NCBI GenBank assembly: GCA_015056495.1
Contig: SVGC01000033.1
Location: 1-39,641 of the forward strand
Length of the DNA: 39,641 nt
Reading direction: 5' to 3'
Source of the DNA: Butyrivibrio sp.
Lineage (GTDB): Bacteria; Bacillota; Clostridia; Lachnospirales; Lachnospiraceae
Below the pieces are notes generated by a model, which had not been told where the DNA came from, ran no database searches, and worked only from the letters and a program-made list of their open reading frames with translations. Within the stretch, counting starts at the first letter, position 1. Each line of letters starts with the position of its first letter. The position numbers and the translations under genes are program-made. Of this stretch, positions 8,626 through 17,763 are shown in pieces.

Positions 8626-10026
8626 TCAATTACTATAATTCTCTTCCCACTCCTCATAAGGAATCGCGGTTATAGAATTAACGCCAAAAAAGTTCTTATA
8701 CTGAACATTGATCCAATACTCAGGATCATCTGTAAGTTCCATCTCATATGCACAAGTATAGGCATTGTCAAAGTCTTCATGGAACTGAGCCACAACAATA
8801 TCTGTCTCGCCGGCAGCAATCTGCTGCTCTATGTAAGCTATACGTTCATCATAATCACGCCTGATACGGATCAGCATCGCTCCACAATCAACTATCTGGA
8901 AGAACAGGTAGATACTCATGGCTGCAATTACACTACCATACAGGAATGAAAGCATCTGTTTTGTTGCATCTACATTACCATCATTATCAACTCTCAAGTT
9001 GTCAACAATTCCCTGGATACAAGCAATCAGCAGGAATATTCCTGCGCCAAACAGTGCTCTGATCTGAGGAACCGCTGTAGCAGCAAGTGCATATACCGTA
9101 GCCAGATAGACTACAAAAAAGATGATACGATAACGAAGTGCAGATAATATCTGCTTAACGCTTTCGCCTTTCCTGTTGTGATAATAAACGGACCAAATGA
9201 TAGTTGCAGCAAATATTCCAAGGAGTACTAGAAATGCCTCTTCATTCAAAAGAGTCAATTTCTGTATTCTGGACACCATTCCATAGAGACCGCTATGACG
9301 CTCTTCTATAAGTGAAGCTCTGTTTCTGACTCCAGGTCCAAGTACTAAAAATCCTAAACCTACAATATTTCCTAAAATAGCTGGAATCAGTAACTTAGGC
9401 ACTTTTTTCTCTTCATAGATAAATCTGTACAAAAGAGCACTAATGATAAGCAGAAGTAACGCTCCACCTGAGGTATTTTCATTACACCAACCTGCTGCCC
9501 AACCAAACAGAAATATCAAAATGCAGCTAATTATTTTTACATTTTTTTTGCTCTCAACCATATATCTGACAGTTGTTAAAAAGCCTAATATGATGGTCAT
9601 TCCCCAGAGATACACGAATGCACCACATTCCCACAATATAGTCTGGGAAAAATCCACTGCAAACAGCCATAATCCCAATTGTACCAGCAAGTATACTAAT
9701 ACATCATATTTCTTTCTGCCCTTAATATTGAAATATATAAGCACTGACAATATCATGAACACAATACTATTAGACAGTTTTAAAACAATCTCAGGGGCAC
9801 ATAAAAATATTCTAAACAAAATAAATGTTACACTTCTGCCATTCCAGGTCATGTACTGGTTATATTCCTGTAAGATTAGATCCCACAAGCTGTCTCCTGA
9901 CCTTGCCTGGAGCATATAATCAAAATCATCTGACAAAAGCGGTGTAAAAATATTAAAAATAAATATTAATACAAAAAAAGTAAGCATTAAAAAGCACATC
10001 AAATGCTTTCTTCTTTTTTCTTCCAT
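8626..10026 (-). CDS. DUF6056-like multi-pass membrane protein, putative GT-C-type glycosyltransferase
   Basis: A 466-residue membrane protein with about ten hydrophobic segments. After the first helix it has TPLLSDDFDYM (residues 28-38); an acidic DD in the first outside loop is the hallmark of GT-C enzymes that use polyprenyl-phosphate sugars. WAAGWCNENTSGGA near residue 175 is typical of the DUF6056/GtrII-like group as I recall it. The C-terminal tail after the last helix is soluble and about 70 residues long. It starts four bases after the stop of an upstream GT2 gene. A role in adding a side sugar outside the membrane is inference; Wzy-like polymerase is less likely because a better candidate lies at 12808-14004. 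Confidence 0.65.
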   Translation of the reverse strand: MEEKRRKHLMCFLMLTFFVLIFIFNIFTPLLSDDFDYMLQARSGDSLWDLILQEYNQYMTWNGRSVTFILFRIFLCAPEIVLKLSNSIVFMILSVLIYFNIKGRKKYDVLVYLLVQLGLWLFAVDFSQTILWECGAFVYLWGMTIILGFLTTVRYMVESKKNVKIISCILIFLFGWAAGWCNENTSGGALLLLIISALLYRFIYEEKKVPKLLIPAILGNIVGLGFLVLGPGVRNRASLIEERHSGLYGMVSRIQKLTLLNEEAFLVLLGIFAATIIWSVYYHNRKGESVKQILSALRYRIIFFVVYLATVYALAATAVPQIRALFGAGIFLLIACIQGIVDNLRVDNDGNVDATKQMLSFLYGSVIAAMSIYLFFQIVDCGAMLIRIRRDYDERIAYIEQQIAAGETDIVVAQFHEDFDNAYTCAYEMELTDDPEYWINVQYKNFFGVNSITAIPYEEWEENYSN

Positions 10027-10029
10027 AAA

Positions 10030-10986
10030 TCAATTACCTTTCCTGTGGTTATTCGCCCTACCAAGTCTACTGCTAATAAAACATTTAATACTTAAAGCAT
10101 ACTCACTTAGTCTGGCGCTTAGAAACATACCTATTGGAATATTCAGCTCTCCACATTCCTTAATTCCCTTATTCCATTTTACCAGATACTCTTTTGTAAA
10201 ATGTCGTCTGCAATCTTCACTGGCATCAAGCCCATACTTCTGATACATATATCTATAATCCTGATATATTCTCTCATCCCTGATACCAAAGCTCTCTGTA
10301 TACTGTTCCTCATGTATACCTATAGATACAAGTGGTTCATAGCTATTAACAAATTTCGGATTATATGACAATATTTCCATATACCAGAAAACATCTGATG
10401 CCCAGTTACTCTTTGGATCAAATAATGCAAGCTGTTTCTGTCTTCTATACAGCGTCACACTAGGTGCGCCTATTTGATTACTTATAAACAAGTATCTATA
10501 ATCATTTTTCAATGAATCAATATATTCTGAACTAACTTTTCTATCATAGCTTCCTGTCAGTTCCTTATCTGACAGATGTTCAAGACTTGAAGCACTCTCG
10601 GCATTCAGAACCACCTGTCTGGAACTTGAAAAAGCAAGATCAGCATCTGGGTTATCATCCAGCATATCCACCAGCTTTTGAAGACTATCATCAAATGTAA
10701 ACCAGTCATCGCTGAACATGATCTTAATATACTCACCGCTTCCAAGTTTCAAAGCCGCATTCCAGTTAAATATATGTCCCAGCCTTTCCTTGTTGTGAAC
10801 ATAACAGACAGTCATGCTATCTTTATAGCTATCAATTATTTTTTCAATTTTGTCATCTGTCGAATCATCTGAAATGCAGACTTCATAATCCTTATAGGTT
10901 TGACGTGCAATAGATTCTAACAGCCTACTGACATCCTCCGGATTATTATAGGTCGGCACACATATTGATACCTTTACCTCTGACAC
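10030..10986 (-). CDS. Family 2 glycosyltransferase (GT-A)
   Basis: A 318-residue GT2 enzyme. KVSICVPTYNNPEDVSRLLES opens the domain, VCISDDSTDD at 36-45 is the nucleotide-binding acid patch, GHIFNWNAALKLGSGEYI precedes the DxD equivalent FSDDW at 91-95, and the ETSWTSD-like region is replaced by NWASDVFWYMEIL near residue 200. The C-terminal 90 residues are helical. It lies four bases before the DUF6056-like membrane protein, so the two are probably co-translated and may act on the same sugar. Sugar and acceptor cannot be predicted. The 95-base gap upstream of it shows nothing recognisable. Confidence 0.87.
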   Translation of the reverse strand: MSEVKVSICVPTYNNPEDVSRLLESIARQTYKDYEVCISDDSTDDKIEKIIDSYKDSMTVCYVHNKERLGHIFNWNAALKLGSGEYIKIMFSDDWFTFDDSLQKLVDMLDDNPDADLAFSSSRQVVLNAESASSLEHLSDKELTGSYDRKVSSEYIDSLKNDYRYLFISNQIGAPSVTLYRRQKQLALFDPKSNWASDVFWYMEILSYNPKFVNSYEPLVSIGIHEEQYTESFGIRDERIYQDYRYMYQKYGLDASEDCRRHFTKEYLVKWNKGIKECGELNIPIGMFLSARLSEYALSIKCFISSRLGRANNHRKGN

Positions 10987-11081
10987 CTATCTCTCCTTAA
11001 AACAACTTATCATGTCAATATCGGGTTGATTCTTCATAGCATCCTTTTCTTACACAGTACTATCTTCGAACCATGCCCATA

Positions 11082-12035
11082 TCATTTCATTCTTAATATC
11101 TTTTTAATAGCCCTTTTTATTGAAATCTCAGCGTTATATATGCTCTCTCTAATAAAGGCTGCTAAATGTCTCTTAGCCTTTGTAGCTTCACTCTCATCCT
11201 TTAAGATCAGATAATCAAGTTCATCCTGATGAGTCCTGATATACTCAGGATAGGAATCATCTATTTCAACTTTGATAAATTCAGCATCTCTGCCAAATAT
11301 ATCCTTACCATCTTTTATTTGATTTTCAACATTGCTAAGTACATGCTTGGAGTTATATTCATAATGAGCCGCAGATACAACCTTTTGGCTGACTCTCTTT
11401 CTTACGTCCTTTTCTCCATGGCCACCCATGTAACCAAAATGCCATCCGCCATCCTCAACTCTTATGCCGATTTCTTTTCTCTCAGGAAATCTAAGCTCGC
11501 CGCACTGAAGGTTCAGCTCTTTCATAAGCTTGTAGCTGATCATCTTAGAACCAATCCACTTTTTTCTATCTACGCCTTCAAATTCACCGGCATAGGACAA
11601 CAGCTTGCCAGATACCTCTTCCATATTCAGGTAGCAGTAAAAGAGTCTTTGAGCAAAGTGATATATCTTATCCTGCTGGAAGTTATCAAGTATCTCTCTT
11701 ACCTTATCAGGATTTGGAATCTCATCAAGGTCACTGAATATGATGATATCATCATCAGTACAATCCTTAAGGCCTCTTGTTACAGCATTTTTCTGAAAAG
11801 TATCCCTGTCATGGGTATAGCCTTCTGGAGTATCATCCACTACCACATGTATGATCTTATCTGCAAACTCTGCAAACATTTCTTTATTTTCTTCGTAATA
11901 TAGTGGCTTTTTAAGGCCTGAAAAAGTCTCTGTTGCTTCGCTGATAACGAATTTATCAACAACAGGGCTCATAACGTTCAATCGTATTTTTAACATATCC
12001 AGTTCATTAAAGAACTGAAAGCAATCGTATACCAT
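11082..12035 (-). CDS. Glycosyltransferase family 17 protein
   Basis: A 317-residue GT17-type protein. The family pattern is clear: MVYDCFQFFNELDMLKIRL at the N-terminus, VDKFVISEATETFSG at 27-40, NAVTRGLKDCTDDDIIIFSDLDEIPNP with the DxD at 102-104, and WHFGYMGG in the second half. Eukaryotic GT17 is beta-1,4-mannosyl-glycoprotein GlcNAc-transferase III (bisecting GlcNAc). Bacterial members occur in surface-glycan loci and their substrates are mostly unknown, so GlcNAc transfer is only a family hint. It starts three bases after the stop of the DUF5672 gene, so the two are likely co-translated. Confidence 0.85.
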   Translation of the reverse strand: MVYDCFQFFNELDMLKIRLNVMSPVVDKFVISEATETFSGLKKPLYYEENKEMFAEFADKIIHVVVDDTPEGYTHDRDTFQKNAVTRGLKDCTDDDIIIFSDLDEIPNPDKVREILDNFQQDKIYHFAQRLFYCYLNMEEVSGKLLSYAGEFEGVDRKKWIGSKMISYKLMKELNLQCGELRFPERKEIGIRVEDGGWHFGYMGGHGEKDVRKRVSQKVVSAAHYEYNSKHVLSNVENQIKDGKDIFGRDAEFIKVEIDDSYPEYIRTHQDELDYLILKDESEATKAKRHLAAFIRESIYNAEISIKRAIKKILRMK

Positions 12036-12038
12036 ATT

Positions 12039-12818
12039 TTATCCTCTGATTGCCTTATGGAGCTTGCCATGCAATCTTCTAAGGCCTTTATTTGCTTTAT
12101 TCCACAATCCTTCATTAAAAAAATTAGGATAAACAGAATTGGTTCCATCCCACTTATGGAAGCAGAAAGGAGTTATTCCCTGCACTTCCGGTATCATGTG
12201 CTCATGTCCGAAATATACCGCTACTTCAAGGGGAGCTATTTTCATTCCTTCTTTTTCCAAAATATGCTTTATCTTACAGCATATAAAGCCATCTTCATGA
12301 AACCACATCTTGCCGTAGGCTTCTTCGCCTTCCCAGGGTATACCTGCCTTTTTAGGATAGTCCATAAGGCGTTTACTTCTGATACCTACGCTATTACCTA
12401 CTCTGCAGATGTTACCATTCACATCCCTGTAAGTAGTTGTATCTCCATCTTTTGGCATAGGCCATGGAGAGCCAATGTAGTCATAATCAAGGAATTCTTC
12501 TCGCCACATCTCAGGATGAACTATATAACCATCTGCATGAACTATCATGGCAAAATCTGTATTTATGTGATCTCCAAGTTCATAGACCATCTTGTAATTA
12601 AATGCATCGATATTATCAAGCTTGCTGGTATGGGAGTATCTGATAGATTTAGGAAGCCCAAATGGCTTTTTATCTGTGATCAGAACAGCATCCCCAAAGT
12701 CTATTCCCTTCATGGAATAGAGCATCGCTTTTATTGTCTCTTTGACATTAACACTTGTCATTGCAACCAGCGTAACTTCCGGCAGCTGCAATTTTCCATT
12801 AACTATTTTATGAGTCAT
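12039..12818 (-). CDS. DUF5672 family putative glycosyltransferase
   Basis: A 259-residue soluble protein with the DUF5672 pattern: LPEVTLVAMTSVNVKETIKA at the start, IVHADGYIVHPEMW around residues 92-105 with an acidic pair position, YDYIGSPWP at 112-120, VGNSVGIRSKRLM at 140-152, WFHEDGFIC at 172-180 and VYFGHEH near 201. The family is thought to have a GT-A-like fold. Its start overlaps the polymerase stop by 11 bases and its stop lies three bases before the GT17 start. Linkage and sugar are unknown. Confidence 0.8.
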   Translation of the reverse strand: MTHKIVNGKLQLPEVTLVAMTSVNVKETIKAMLYSMKGIDFGDAVLITDKKPFGLPKSIRYSHTSKLDNIDAFNYKMVYELGDHINTDFAMIVHADGYIVHPEMWREEFLDYDYIGSPWPMPKDGDTTTYRDVNGNICRVGNSVGIRSKRLMDYPKKAGIPWEGEEAYGKMWFHEDGFICCKIKHILEKEGMKIAPLEVAVYFGHEHMIPEVQGITPFCFHKWDGTNSVYPNFFNEGLWNKANKGLRRLHGKLHKAIRG

Positions 12819-14004
12819 TTCTAGTTAACACTTTCCAAAAATATTTCTCTTTTGCACCATTCAGTCTCAATGCAAGGCACCAATATGCTCCAACAGTTAT
12901 CATCAAGAAGTTTCTGCCAATATAGTCCGAAATGAAGTGAGCTTCAATGATCGTATAAATTGATGTCATCGCAATCATAAGAGCTGTCCACTTATCCTTT
13001 ATCTTCCAGGTGTAAATGATAACAAGCAAAAATAAAACCAGAATAATGATAGTTGGAATTATACCACACCAGTAAAAAAGTCTTACCCAGCCCATATCAA
13101 AATATTCATGGCTTTCTTTTGTTGAAAACAGACTCCAGGTCAGAATATAACCACCATGTGAATTCCTGCCCCAATACAGGTCTTTGATTCTGCCGTTAAG
13201 AGCGTTATCTATCTTATCAATCGTATGGTTAGACCATGAATAGTAGGTTGCAATTGATGACCAGATAGATATAGCAAGGCTCCCAATGAATGAAGCCAGC
13301 GCTATCACATAAGGCGCCCACTTCATTAAAGTCTCTTTACCATATCTATATATTACTCCCAGTACTATAGCCATTCCAGTTATCAGGAAAGATGTTCTGG
13401 AATCACTGAAATAATAAACAACATAATTGGCAACAGACATCAAAAGATAATGGATCCAATTACATTTTTCATTATAGACATAGATTCCAAGAAGTATCAG
13501 CACAAGGAACATGGCATGCATACCGTTAGGATGACCAAATCCAAATGTATATCTGATTTCATTTTCTACGTCTTCACGATACTGGGCATATAAATAGGAC
13601 TTGCCATATATACCGCTTATAGATAGAAGTGCTATTATACAGCATCCAACCAGATTGACCCAAAAGGTATATTTTAAGGCTCTTTTAAAATCTATCCTCG
13701 TTGCAGCGAGTGCAAAGACTATATATCTCCAAAGATCATTTCTACCGGTTATCTTATAACAGCACAGTCCCAGGACGTTAAATAATACAACAAATATCCA
13801 TTCTTTGATATTAAAATCTGATAGCATGATAACTATGAGACTTAATAAAAAAGTCACCCTAAAAATATAGCTTTCATAAGGGTTGTGAAGATCAGACTTT
13901 TCAACCAAAGCAACACACAGTTCAATAGTAAGCAGTATATAGAATACAACTTCCCTTATCATAGGAATCTTATTCTTTATCAGGTCATAAGCCTTTATAC
14001 TCAT
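12808..14004 (-). CDS. wzy: O-antigen polymerase/ligase-like membrane protein (Wzy-like)
   Basis: A 398-residue protein with about ten transmembrane segments and a large outside loop between about residues 230 and 300. The motif FGFGHPNGMHAMFLVLILLG near residue 155 and the following SDSRTSFLITGMAIVLG are typical of the Wzy/WaaL group, as is the late DMGWVRLFYWCGIIPTIIIL. Such proteins join undecaprenyl-linked repeat units outside the membrane. The gene overlaps its upstream neighbour by 20 bases and its downstream neighbour by 11 bases. Ligase function cannot be excluded from sequence, but this is the only such protein in the cluster, so polymerase is the better call. Confidence 0.8.
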   Translation of the reverse strand: MSIKAYDLIKNKIPMIREVVFYILLTIELCVALVEKSDLHNPYESYIFRVTFLLSLIVIMLSDFNIKEWIFVVLFNVLGLCCYKITGRNDLWRYIVFALAATRIDFKRALKYTFWVNLVGCCIIALLSISGIYGKSYLYAQYREDVENEIRYTFGFGHPNGMHAMFLVLILLGIYVYNEKCNWIHYLLMSVANYVVYYFSDSRTSFLITGMAIVLGVIYRYGKETLMKWAPYVIALASFIGSLAISIWSSIATYYSWSNHTIDKIDNALNGRIKDLYWGRNSHGGYILTWSLFSTKESHEYFDMGWVRLFYWCGIIPTIIILVLFLLVIIYTWKIKDKWTALMIAMTSIYTIIEAHFISDYIGRNFLMITVGAYWCLALRLNGAKEKYFWKVLTRNDS

Positions 14005-15034
14005 GTATTACTCCTGTTTCTCTTTCTATCTTTCTTACAATCTTTTTGAACATATAATCTGCATAGATCAGCTTGATCCTGAGCATCTGCAGACTCTTGC
14101 TTAATCCTTCAGGCTTTTTATTCAATCTTCTGAAAAGAGCTGATTTCTTTTTATACTCTTCAAGCTCTTTTTTACATTCATCTGCTGAAAAAATATGGCC
14201 ATGCCTATCCATATAATTAAAAAAGCTGTATATATTCTGTTCTGATGACCAATAACCATCTGACACGTTATGTCTTGCCCAGTATTTTGGTGCAATCACG
14301 TACTGAACCGTATCACTGGTAAGTGCCGGAATTACTGCAAAAGAGGAATTAGACAATATGAGATATCTTGCATTTTTGATAGTCACATAGTCTTTTCCCA
14401 TATCAAAATGATGCGCTTCATACTCAGGTAGTACCTTGTGCGCAGCTGCCACATCTTCGGTTACAATCATGAATTCCATATCAGGACGGATCTTCTTCAT
14501 GGCTTTAATGGCATTAAGCCAGTATCTTCTGTCAAGGTACAGTTCAGGCTCACTGGCATACTCACCACCGCGCATGTTGATGATACAGAGGTTATCTTTG
14601 GTATATTCATATGACTCAAATTCAGGCTTAACTTTAAGCCAGCTCTTTATTTCATTTTTGTACTTACCAAAATAGTCCTCAGACTGAAGATTGCCATAGA
14701 TGATAGTATCATCTTCAATACTGTTTAACAGGTGCTCATCTGAACCAGATATGTAGCAGCCATGTGTCATATCATGAATGGCATTTCCTATAAAGACTCT
14801 GTCTTCTTTTTCATCATATCTTTTTAGGTACTTCTGCATCTCAGGCGTAATCTCTTTGCCTAGATCAACGTCCATGAAATACATACCTTGATTGCTATGG
14901 ATATTATTGGCAAACTCCTGCTGACTGGCAGTTCCAAATTCATATCCGTGCTCAAGAGCTATGCATCTGGCTGATATATAGCAAAATAACTGATTGCCAA
15001 GACCGCTTCCCTTTAAAAACTCTGTTCCAATCAT
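13985..15034 (-). CDS. Divergent GT11-like (fucosyltransferase-fold) glycosyltransferase
   Basis: A 349-residue protein that keeps the GT11 N-terminal motif as KGSGLGNQLFCYISAR at residues 8-23 and a third motif as LILSNSSFAVIPAL at 225-238. The central HxRRGDY is altered to INMRGGEY at 152-159, losing the His, one Arg and the Asp. The basic C-terminal tail of about 70 residues is helical. A change in this nucleotide-binding motif suggests a different donor or an unusual subfamily; loss of activity is possible but the frame is intact and the gene is packed between conserved neighbours. It overlaps the polymerase gene by 20 bases. Confidence 0.7.
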   Translation of the reverse strand: MIGTEFLKGSGLGNQLFCYISARCIALEHGYEFGTASQQEFANNIHSNQGMYFMDVDLGKEITPEMQKYLKRYDEKEDRVFIGNAIHDMTHGCYISGSDEHLLNSIEDDTIIYGNLQSEDYFGKYKNEIKSWLKVKPEFESYEYTKDNLCIINMRGGEYASEPELYLDRRYWLNAIKAMKKIRPDMEFMIVTEDVAAAHKVLPEYEAHHFDMGKDYVTIKNARYLILSNSSFAVIPALTSDTVQYVIAPKYWARHNVSDGYWSSEQNIYSFFNYMDRHGHIFSADECKKELEEYKKKSALFRRLNKKPEGLSKSLQMLRIKLIYADYMFKKIVRKIERETGVIHEYKGL

Positions 15035-15049
15035 TATATGTTCCTATAA

Positions 15050-16843
15050 TCAATGAATAACAACTCTGCCATCCAGTGAAGTCTGCTGAATCTTTTCATC
15101 CTTCACTTCATAGATGATGTCACAATTCTCAATAGTGTTAAGTCTATGAGCGATGATGACCATAGTCTTTTTACCATGGAAGCTGTTGATTGCTTCCATA
15201 ACTGCTGCCTCAGTCTCATTATCAAGTGCGCTGGTCGCCTCATCAAAAACAAGTATCTCAGGATTATGATAAAGAGCTCTTGCGATACCTATTCTCTGAC
15301 GCTGACCGCCTGATAGCCTTACACCTCTATCACCAATCTTGGTATCAAGTCCCTCAGGCAGAGTCTTGATAAACTCAGCCAGCTGAGCTTCCTCAAGTAC
15401 TGTCCAGATTCTATCTTCATCGATCTTGTCCGCATCAATACCAAAGGCAATGTTTTCTCTTATAGATTCATCTACAAGATATATAGACTGTGGTATATAT
15501 CCTATCTGCTCCAGCCATGAATCATAGTTATCAAAAATATTTACGCCATCACATAATATCTCACCTGTCTGTACGTGTAACAATCCAAGTAAGATATCTA
15601 CAATAGTTGATTTTCCGGCACCTGAAGGTCCCATGATACCTACTGATTTGCCCTTTGGCACAATCATCTGCGCATCAGAGAAGATATTTGTCTCTCCATC
15701 AGGATAGTGGAATGTAATATGGTTCATCTCAATCTTATCAGTAAGCTTTAGAGCCGGACCCTTAACTTCGTTTTTAATTGCATGCATTTCCTTATCTGTC
15801 TTCATGCTCTCATTAAGGTTTTCATATACATAATTTAAGCATGGCTCAGAATAGGCAATTTCAGTGATATAAGTATTAATTCTACTTGCACTAGGCATTA
15901 TACGCATAGCTGCAACAGCAAATGCTGTCAGCTGTGAGATCAGAGCATTTATATTCAATCCAAGTGCTACATATATTGCTATAAAGCCAAACATAGATGC
16001 CATAAATGCAGTCTCTATTATTCTTCTTGGTGTTGCATTTATAACCGAATATTTTGTACTAAGGTTAGCGCCAACTTTACCACTATCATGGTAATTTCTG
16101 ATAAAGAAATCCTGTCTGTTAAGAACCTTTACATCTTTCAGACCATATATAGCCTGAAGTCTCCATTTTGCAATCCTTGACTGGATCTGCTGGTTACTCT
16201 TACCTATGTTGTTAAGTCTAGGCTTTAGTATCTTGGAGTTAAGAAGTGTGATCAGTACGAATACGACTATTATCATCAGTGTCATAGCCCAGTTAACACT
16301 TAGCAAGAGAGCTAATAAAAATACTGATACAACAATTTCAGTAGCAAGAGACAATAAAGCAAACATCAGTGAAAATACATTAGGAATATCACTATCAGTT
16401 ATTCTAAATACAGTTGGGATATCAGCTCCAAGATAGTTCTCATATGGTCTATTAAGGAACTCTCTCATAACTCTGCTGATCATTTCATTTCTATTATATG
16501 CTATGAAATAACTCTGCTTATATGAAAGATATGTCATAAATAGATTTTTCAGAACAAAAATAGCTATCAAAGAAACAAGCATTGCTATTATCAGCTTATT
16601 GTCCGTATCCAGTCCAAACGCTGATATCATATTTTCCAATACTGGCCATTTTGCTATAGCAGCCCTTATCTTTTCAGGCTCAACTATTATGGTAACAACA
16701 GGTACGATCATTGATACTCCAAGTGTTTCAAAAGCACCTCCAATGAGGATCAATATTGAAAGTATGACAAGATCACGTTTCTGTTTTTTATCAAATATAT
16801 AGTTGATTTTTTGTAACATGCTAATCTTTTTTTCTTTTGCCAT
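15050..16843 (-). CDS. ABC transporter half-molecule, permease fused to ATPase (MsbA/PglK-like)
   Basis: A 597-residue exporter subunit expected to work as a dimer. Residues 1-330 hold six membrane segments, beginning with LVILSILILIGGAFETLGVSM, a pattern shared with PglK-type lipid-linked oligosaccharide flippases. The nucleotide-binding domain has Walker A GPSGAGKST at 405-413, Q-loop IPQS near 451, signature LSGGQ at 510-514, Walker B ILVFDE at 530-535 and the switch histidine in IIAHR near 566. The ATG at 16843 has GGAG six bases upstream and is preferred to a TTG four codons earlier. Its place among glycosyltransferases and a polymerase suggests flipping of a lipid-linked glycan, which would make it a second flippase beside the Wzx-type protein. 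Confidence 0.85.
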   Translation of the reverse strand: MAKEKKISMLQKINYIFDKKQKRDLVILSILILIGGAFETLGVSMIVPVVTIIVEPEKIRAAIAKWPVLENMISAFGLDTDNKLIIAMLVSLIAIFVLKNLFMTYLSYKQSYFIAYNRNEMISRVMREFLNRPYENYLGADIPTVFRITDSDIPNVFSLMFALLSLATEIVVSVFLLALLLSVNWAMTLMIIVVFVLITLLNSKILKPRLNNIGKSNQQIQSRIAKWRLQAIYGLKDVKVLNRQDFFIRNYHDSGKVGANLSTKYSVINATPRRIIETAFMASMFGFIAIYVALGLNINALISQLTAFAVAAMRIMPSASRINTYITEIAYSEPCLNYVYENLNESMKTDKEMHAIKNEVKGPALKLTDKIEMNHITFHYPDGETNIFSDAQMIVPKGKSVGIMGPSGAGKSTIVDILLGLLHVQTGEILCDGVNIFDNYDSWLEQIGYIPQSIYLVDESIRENIAFGIDADKIDEDRIWTVLEEAQLAEFIKTLPEGLDTKIGDRGVRLSGGQRQRIGIARALYHNPEILVFDEATSALDNETEAAVMEAINSFHGKKTMVIIAHRLNTIENCDIIYEVKDEKIQQTSLDGRVVIH

Positions 16844-16859
16844 TATTATCTCCAAGCTA

Positions 16860-17738
16860 TTATATACGTATCATATAATCCGTATATATATCATCCATTT
16901 CTTTATTATTTATCCATTTTGAAGGTACATATATCTTTTTACCTTCTCTATCATTGAGCCACGCAGACCACCAGCTATAGCTGCTATTAGCCAGTATCTG
17001 ATCATGACATCTGCTCATAAGGAGCATTTCAACAAGGTCTGACTGTGGTTCATCTGTTTCGATATCCACAACAACGCTGTTATCGCCTTTTATATTATCT
17101 GACATCCATTCCTTATCATTTGAAAAATAATAGAATGTTGGATTGGTCCTGTTTTCAGCTATCTTTTCGAGAGCTGCTTTATAATAATCACCTGTGCAGA
17201 TTCCGCCATGAGTTTCAATAGTACCAGGATTCAGATAATCTCCTCTCCTGATATGAACGCAGACAGACTCTGTATTTTCAATATCCTGCAGTAATTTCTT
17301 TGCTTTTTCTGACTGTATTATCTTAAAGGGATCAAGGTAAAAATCCTTTTTTAGTCTTGCTACAACTGTATCTGTATCAAAATATCTTTCTGTCTGCCAA
17401 TAACCATCTAAATAGACATCATCTATTTCCAAAACCTGTGGGTCAAAATTTCCACTTTTTTCCTTATATCGTTTAGACTTTCTTCCAAACACTTTTCTTC
17501 TGGCTATGCTAAATACATCCTTATGGGAATCCAACATATCCTTAACCTCTTTGTCAGAAGCCACTTCATATTTTATTCCAAACACTTCAGTCAGTATTGG
17601 TCTTCGTCCATTTGGATCGCCCTCAAAGCCTCTTTTATCATCAACTTTGACCATGCGTCCAAGTTCCTGTAGCCTGCAATACAAGGCATATTGGAACATC
17701 TGGTTTCCCAGGCCTCCACTCAACATGATTATGATCAT
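16860..17738 (-). CDS. Alpha-1,2-fucosyltransferase-like glycosyltransferase (GT11)
   Basis: A 292-residue GT11 enzyme with all three motifs intact: IIIMLSGGLGNQMFQYALY at 2-20, VHIRRGDYLNPG at 161-172 and ANSSYSWWSAWL at 250-261. The length is normal for bacterial fucosyltransferases. It differs clearly from the GT11 protein at 4161-5069, so the two probably act at different sites of the glycan. It sits directly upstream of the ABC transporter gene and is preceded by a hairpin with a T-run that could attenuate transcription. GDP-fucose as donor is inferred from the family; no GDP-fucose synthesis genes are in the window. Confidence 0.88.
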   Translation of the reverse strand: MIIIMLSGGLGNQMFQYALYCRLQELGRMVKVDDKRGFEGDPNGRRPILTEVFGIKYEVASDKEVKDMLDSHKDVFSIARRKVFGRKSKRYKEKSGNFDPQVLEIDDVYLDGYWQTERYFDTDTVVARLKKDFYLDPFKIIQSEKAKKLLQDIENTESVCVHIRRGDYLNPGTIETHGGICTGDYYKAALEKIAENRTNPTFYYFSNDKEWMSDNIKGDNSVVVDIETDEPQSDLVEMLLMSRCHDQILANSSYSWWSAWLNDREGKKIYVPSKWINNKEMDDIYTDYMIRI

Positions 17739-17763
17739 ATATATTTCTCCGAACCCTGCAAAA

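Noticed and set aside
10987..11081. Possible small gene or regulatory site between GT2 and GT17 genes
   Set aside because: The 95-base gap shows no open frame with a ribosome site and no hairpin of note.
11229..11903. 224-codon open frame on the plus strand
   Set aside because: Lies opposite the GT17 gene, which has clear family motifs; no domain in the shadow frame.
12057..12824. 255-codon open frame on the plus strand
   Set aside because: It lies wholly opposite the DUF5672 gene, has no ribosome site or recognisable domain, and its composition is that of an antisense shadow.
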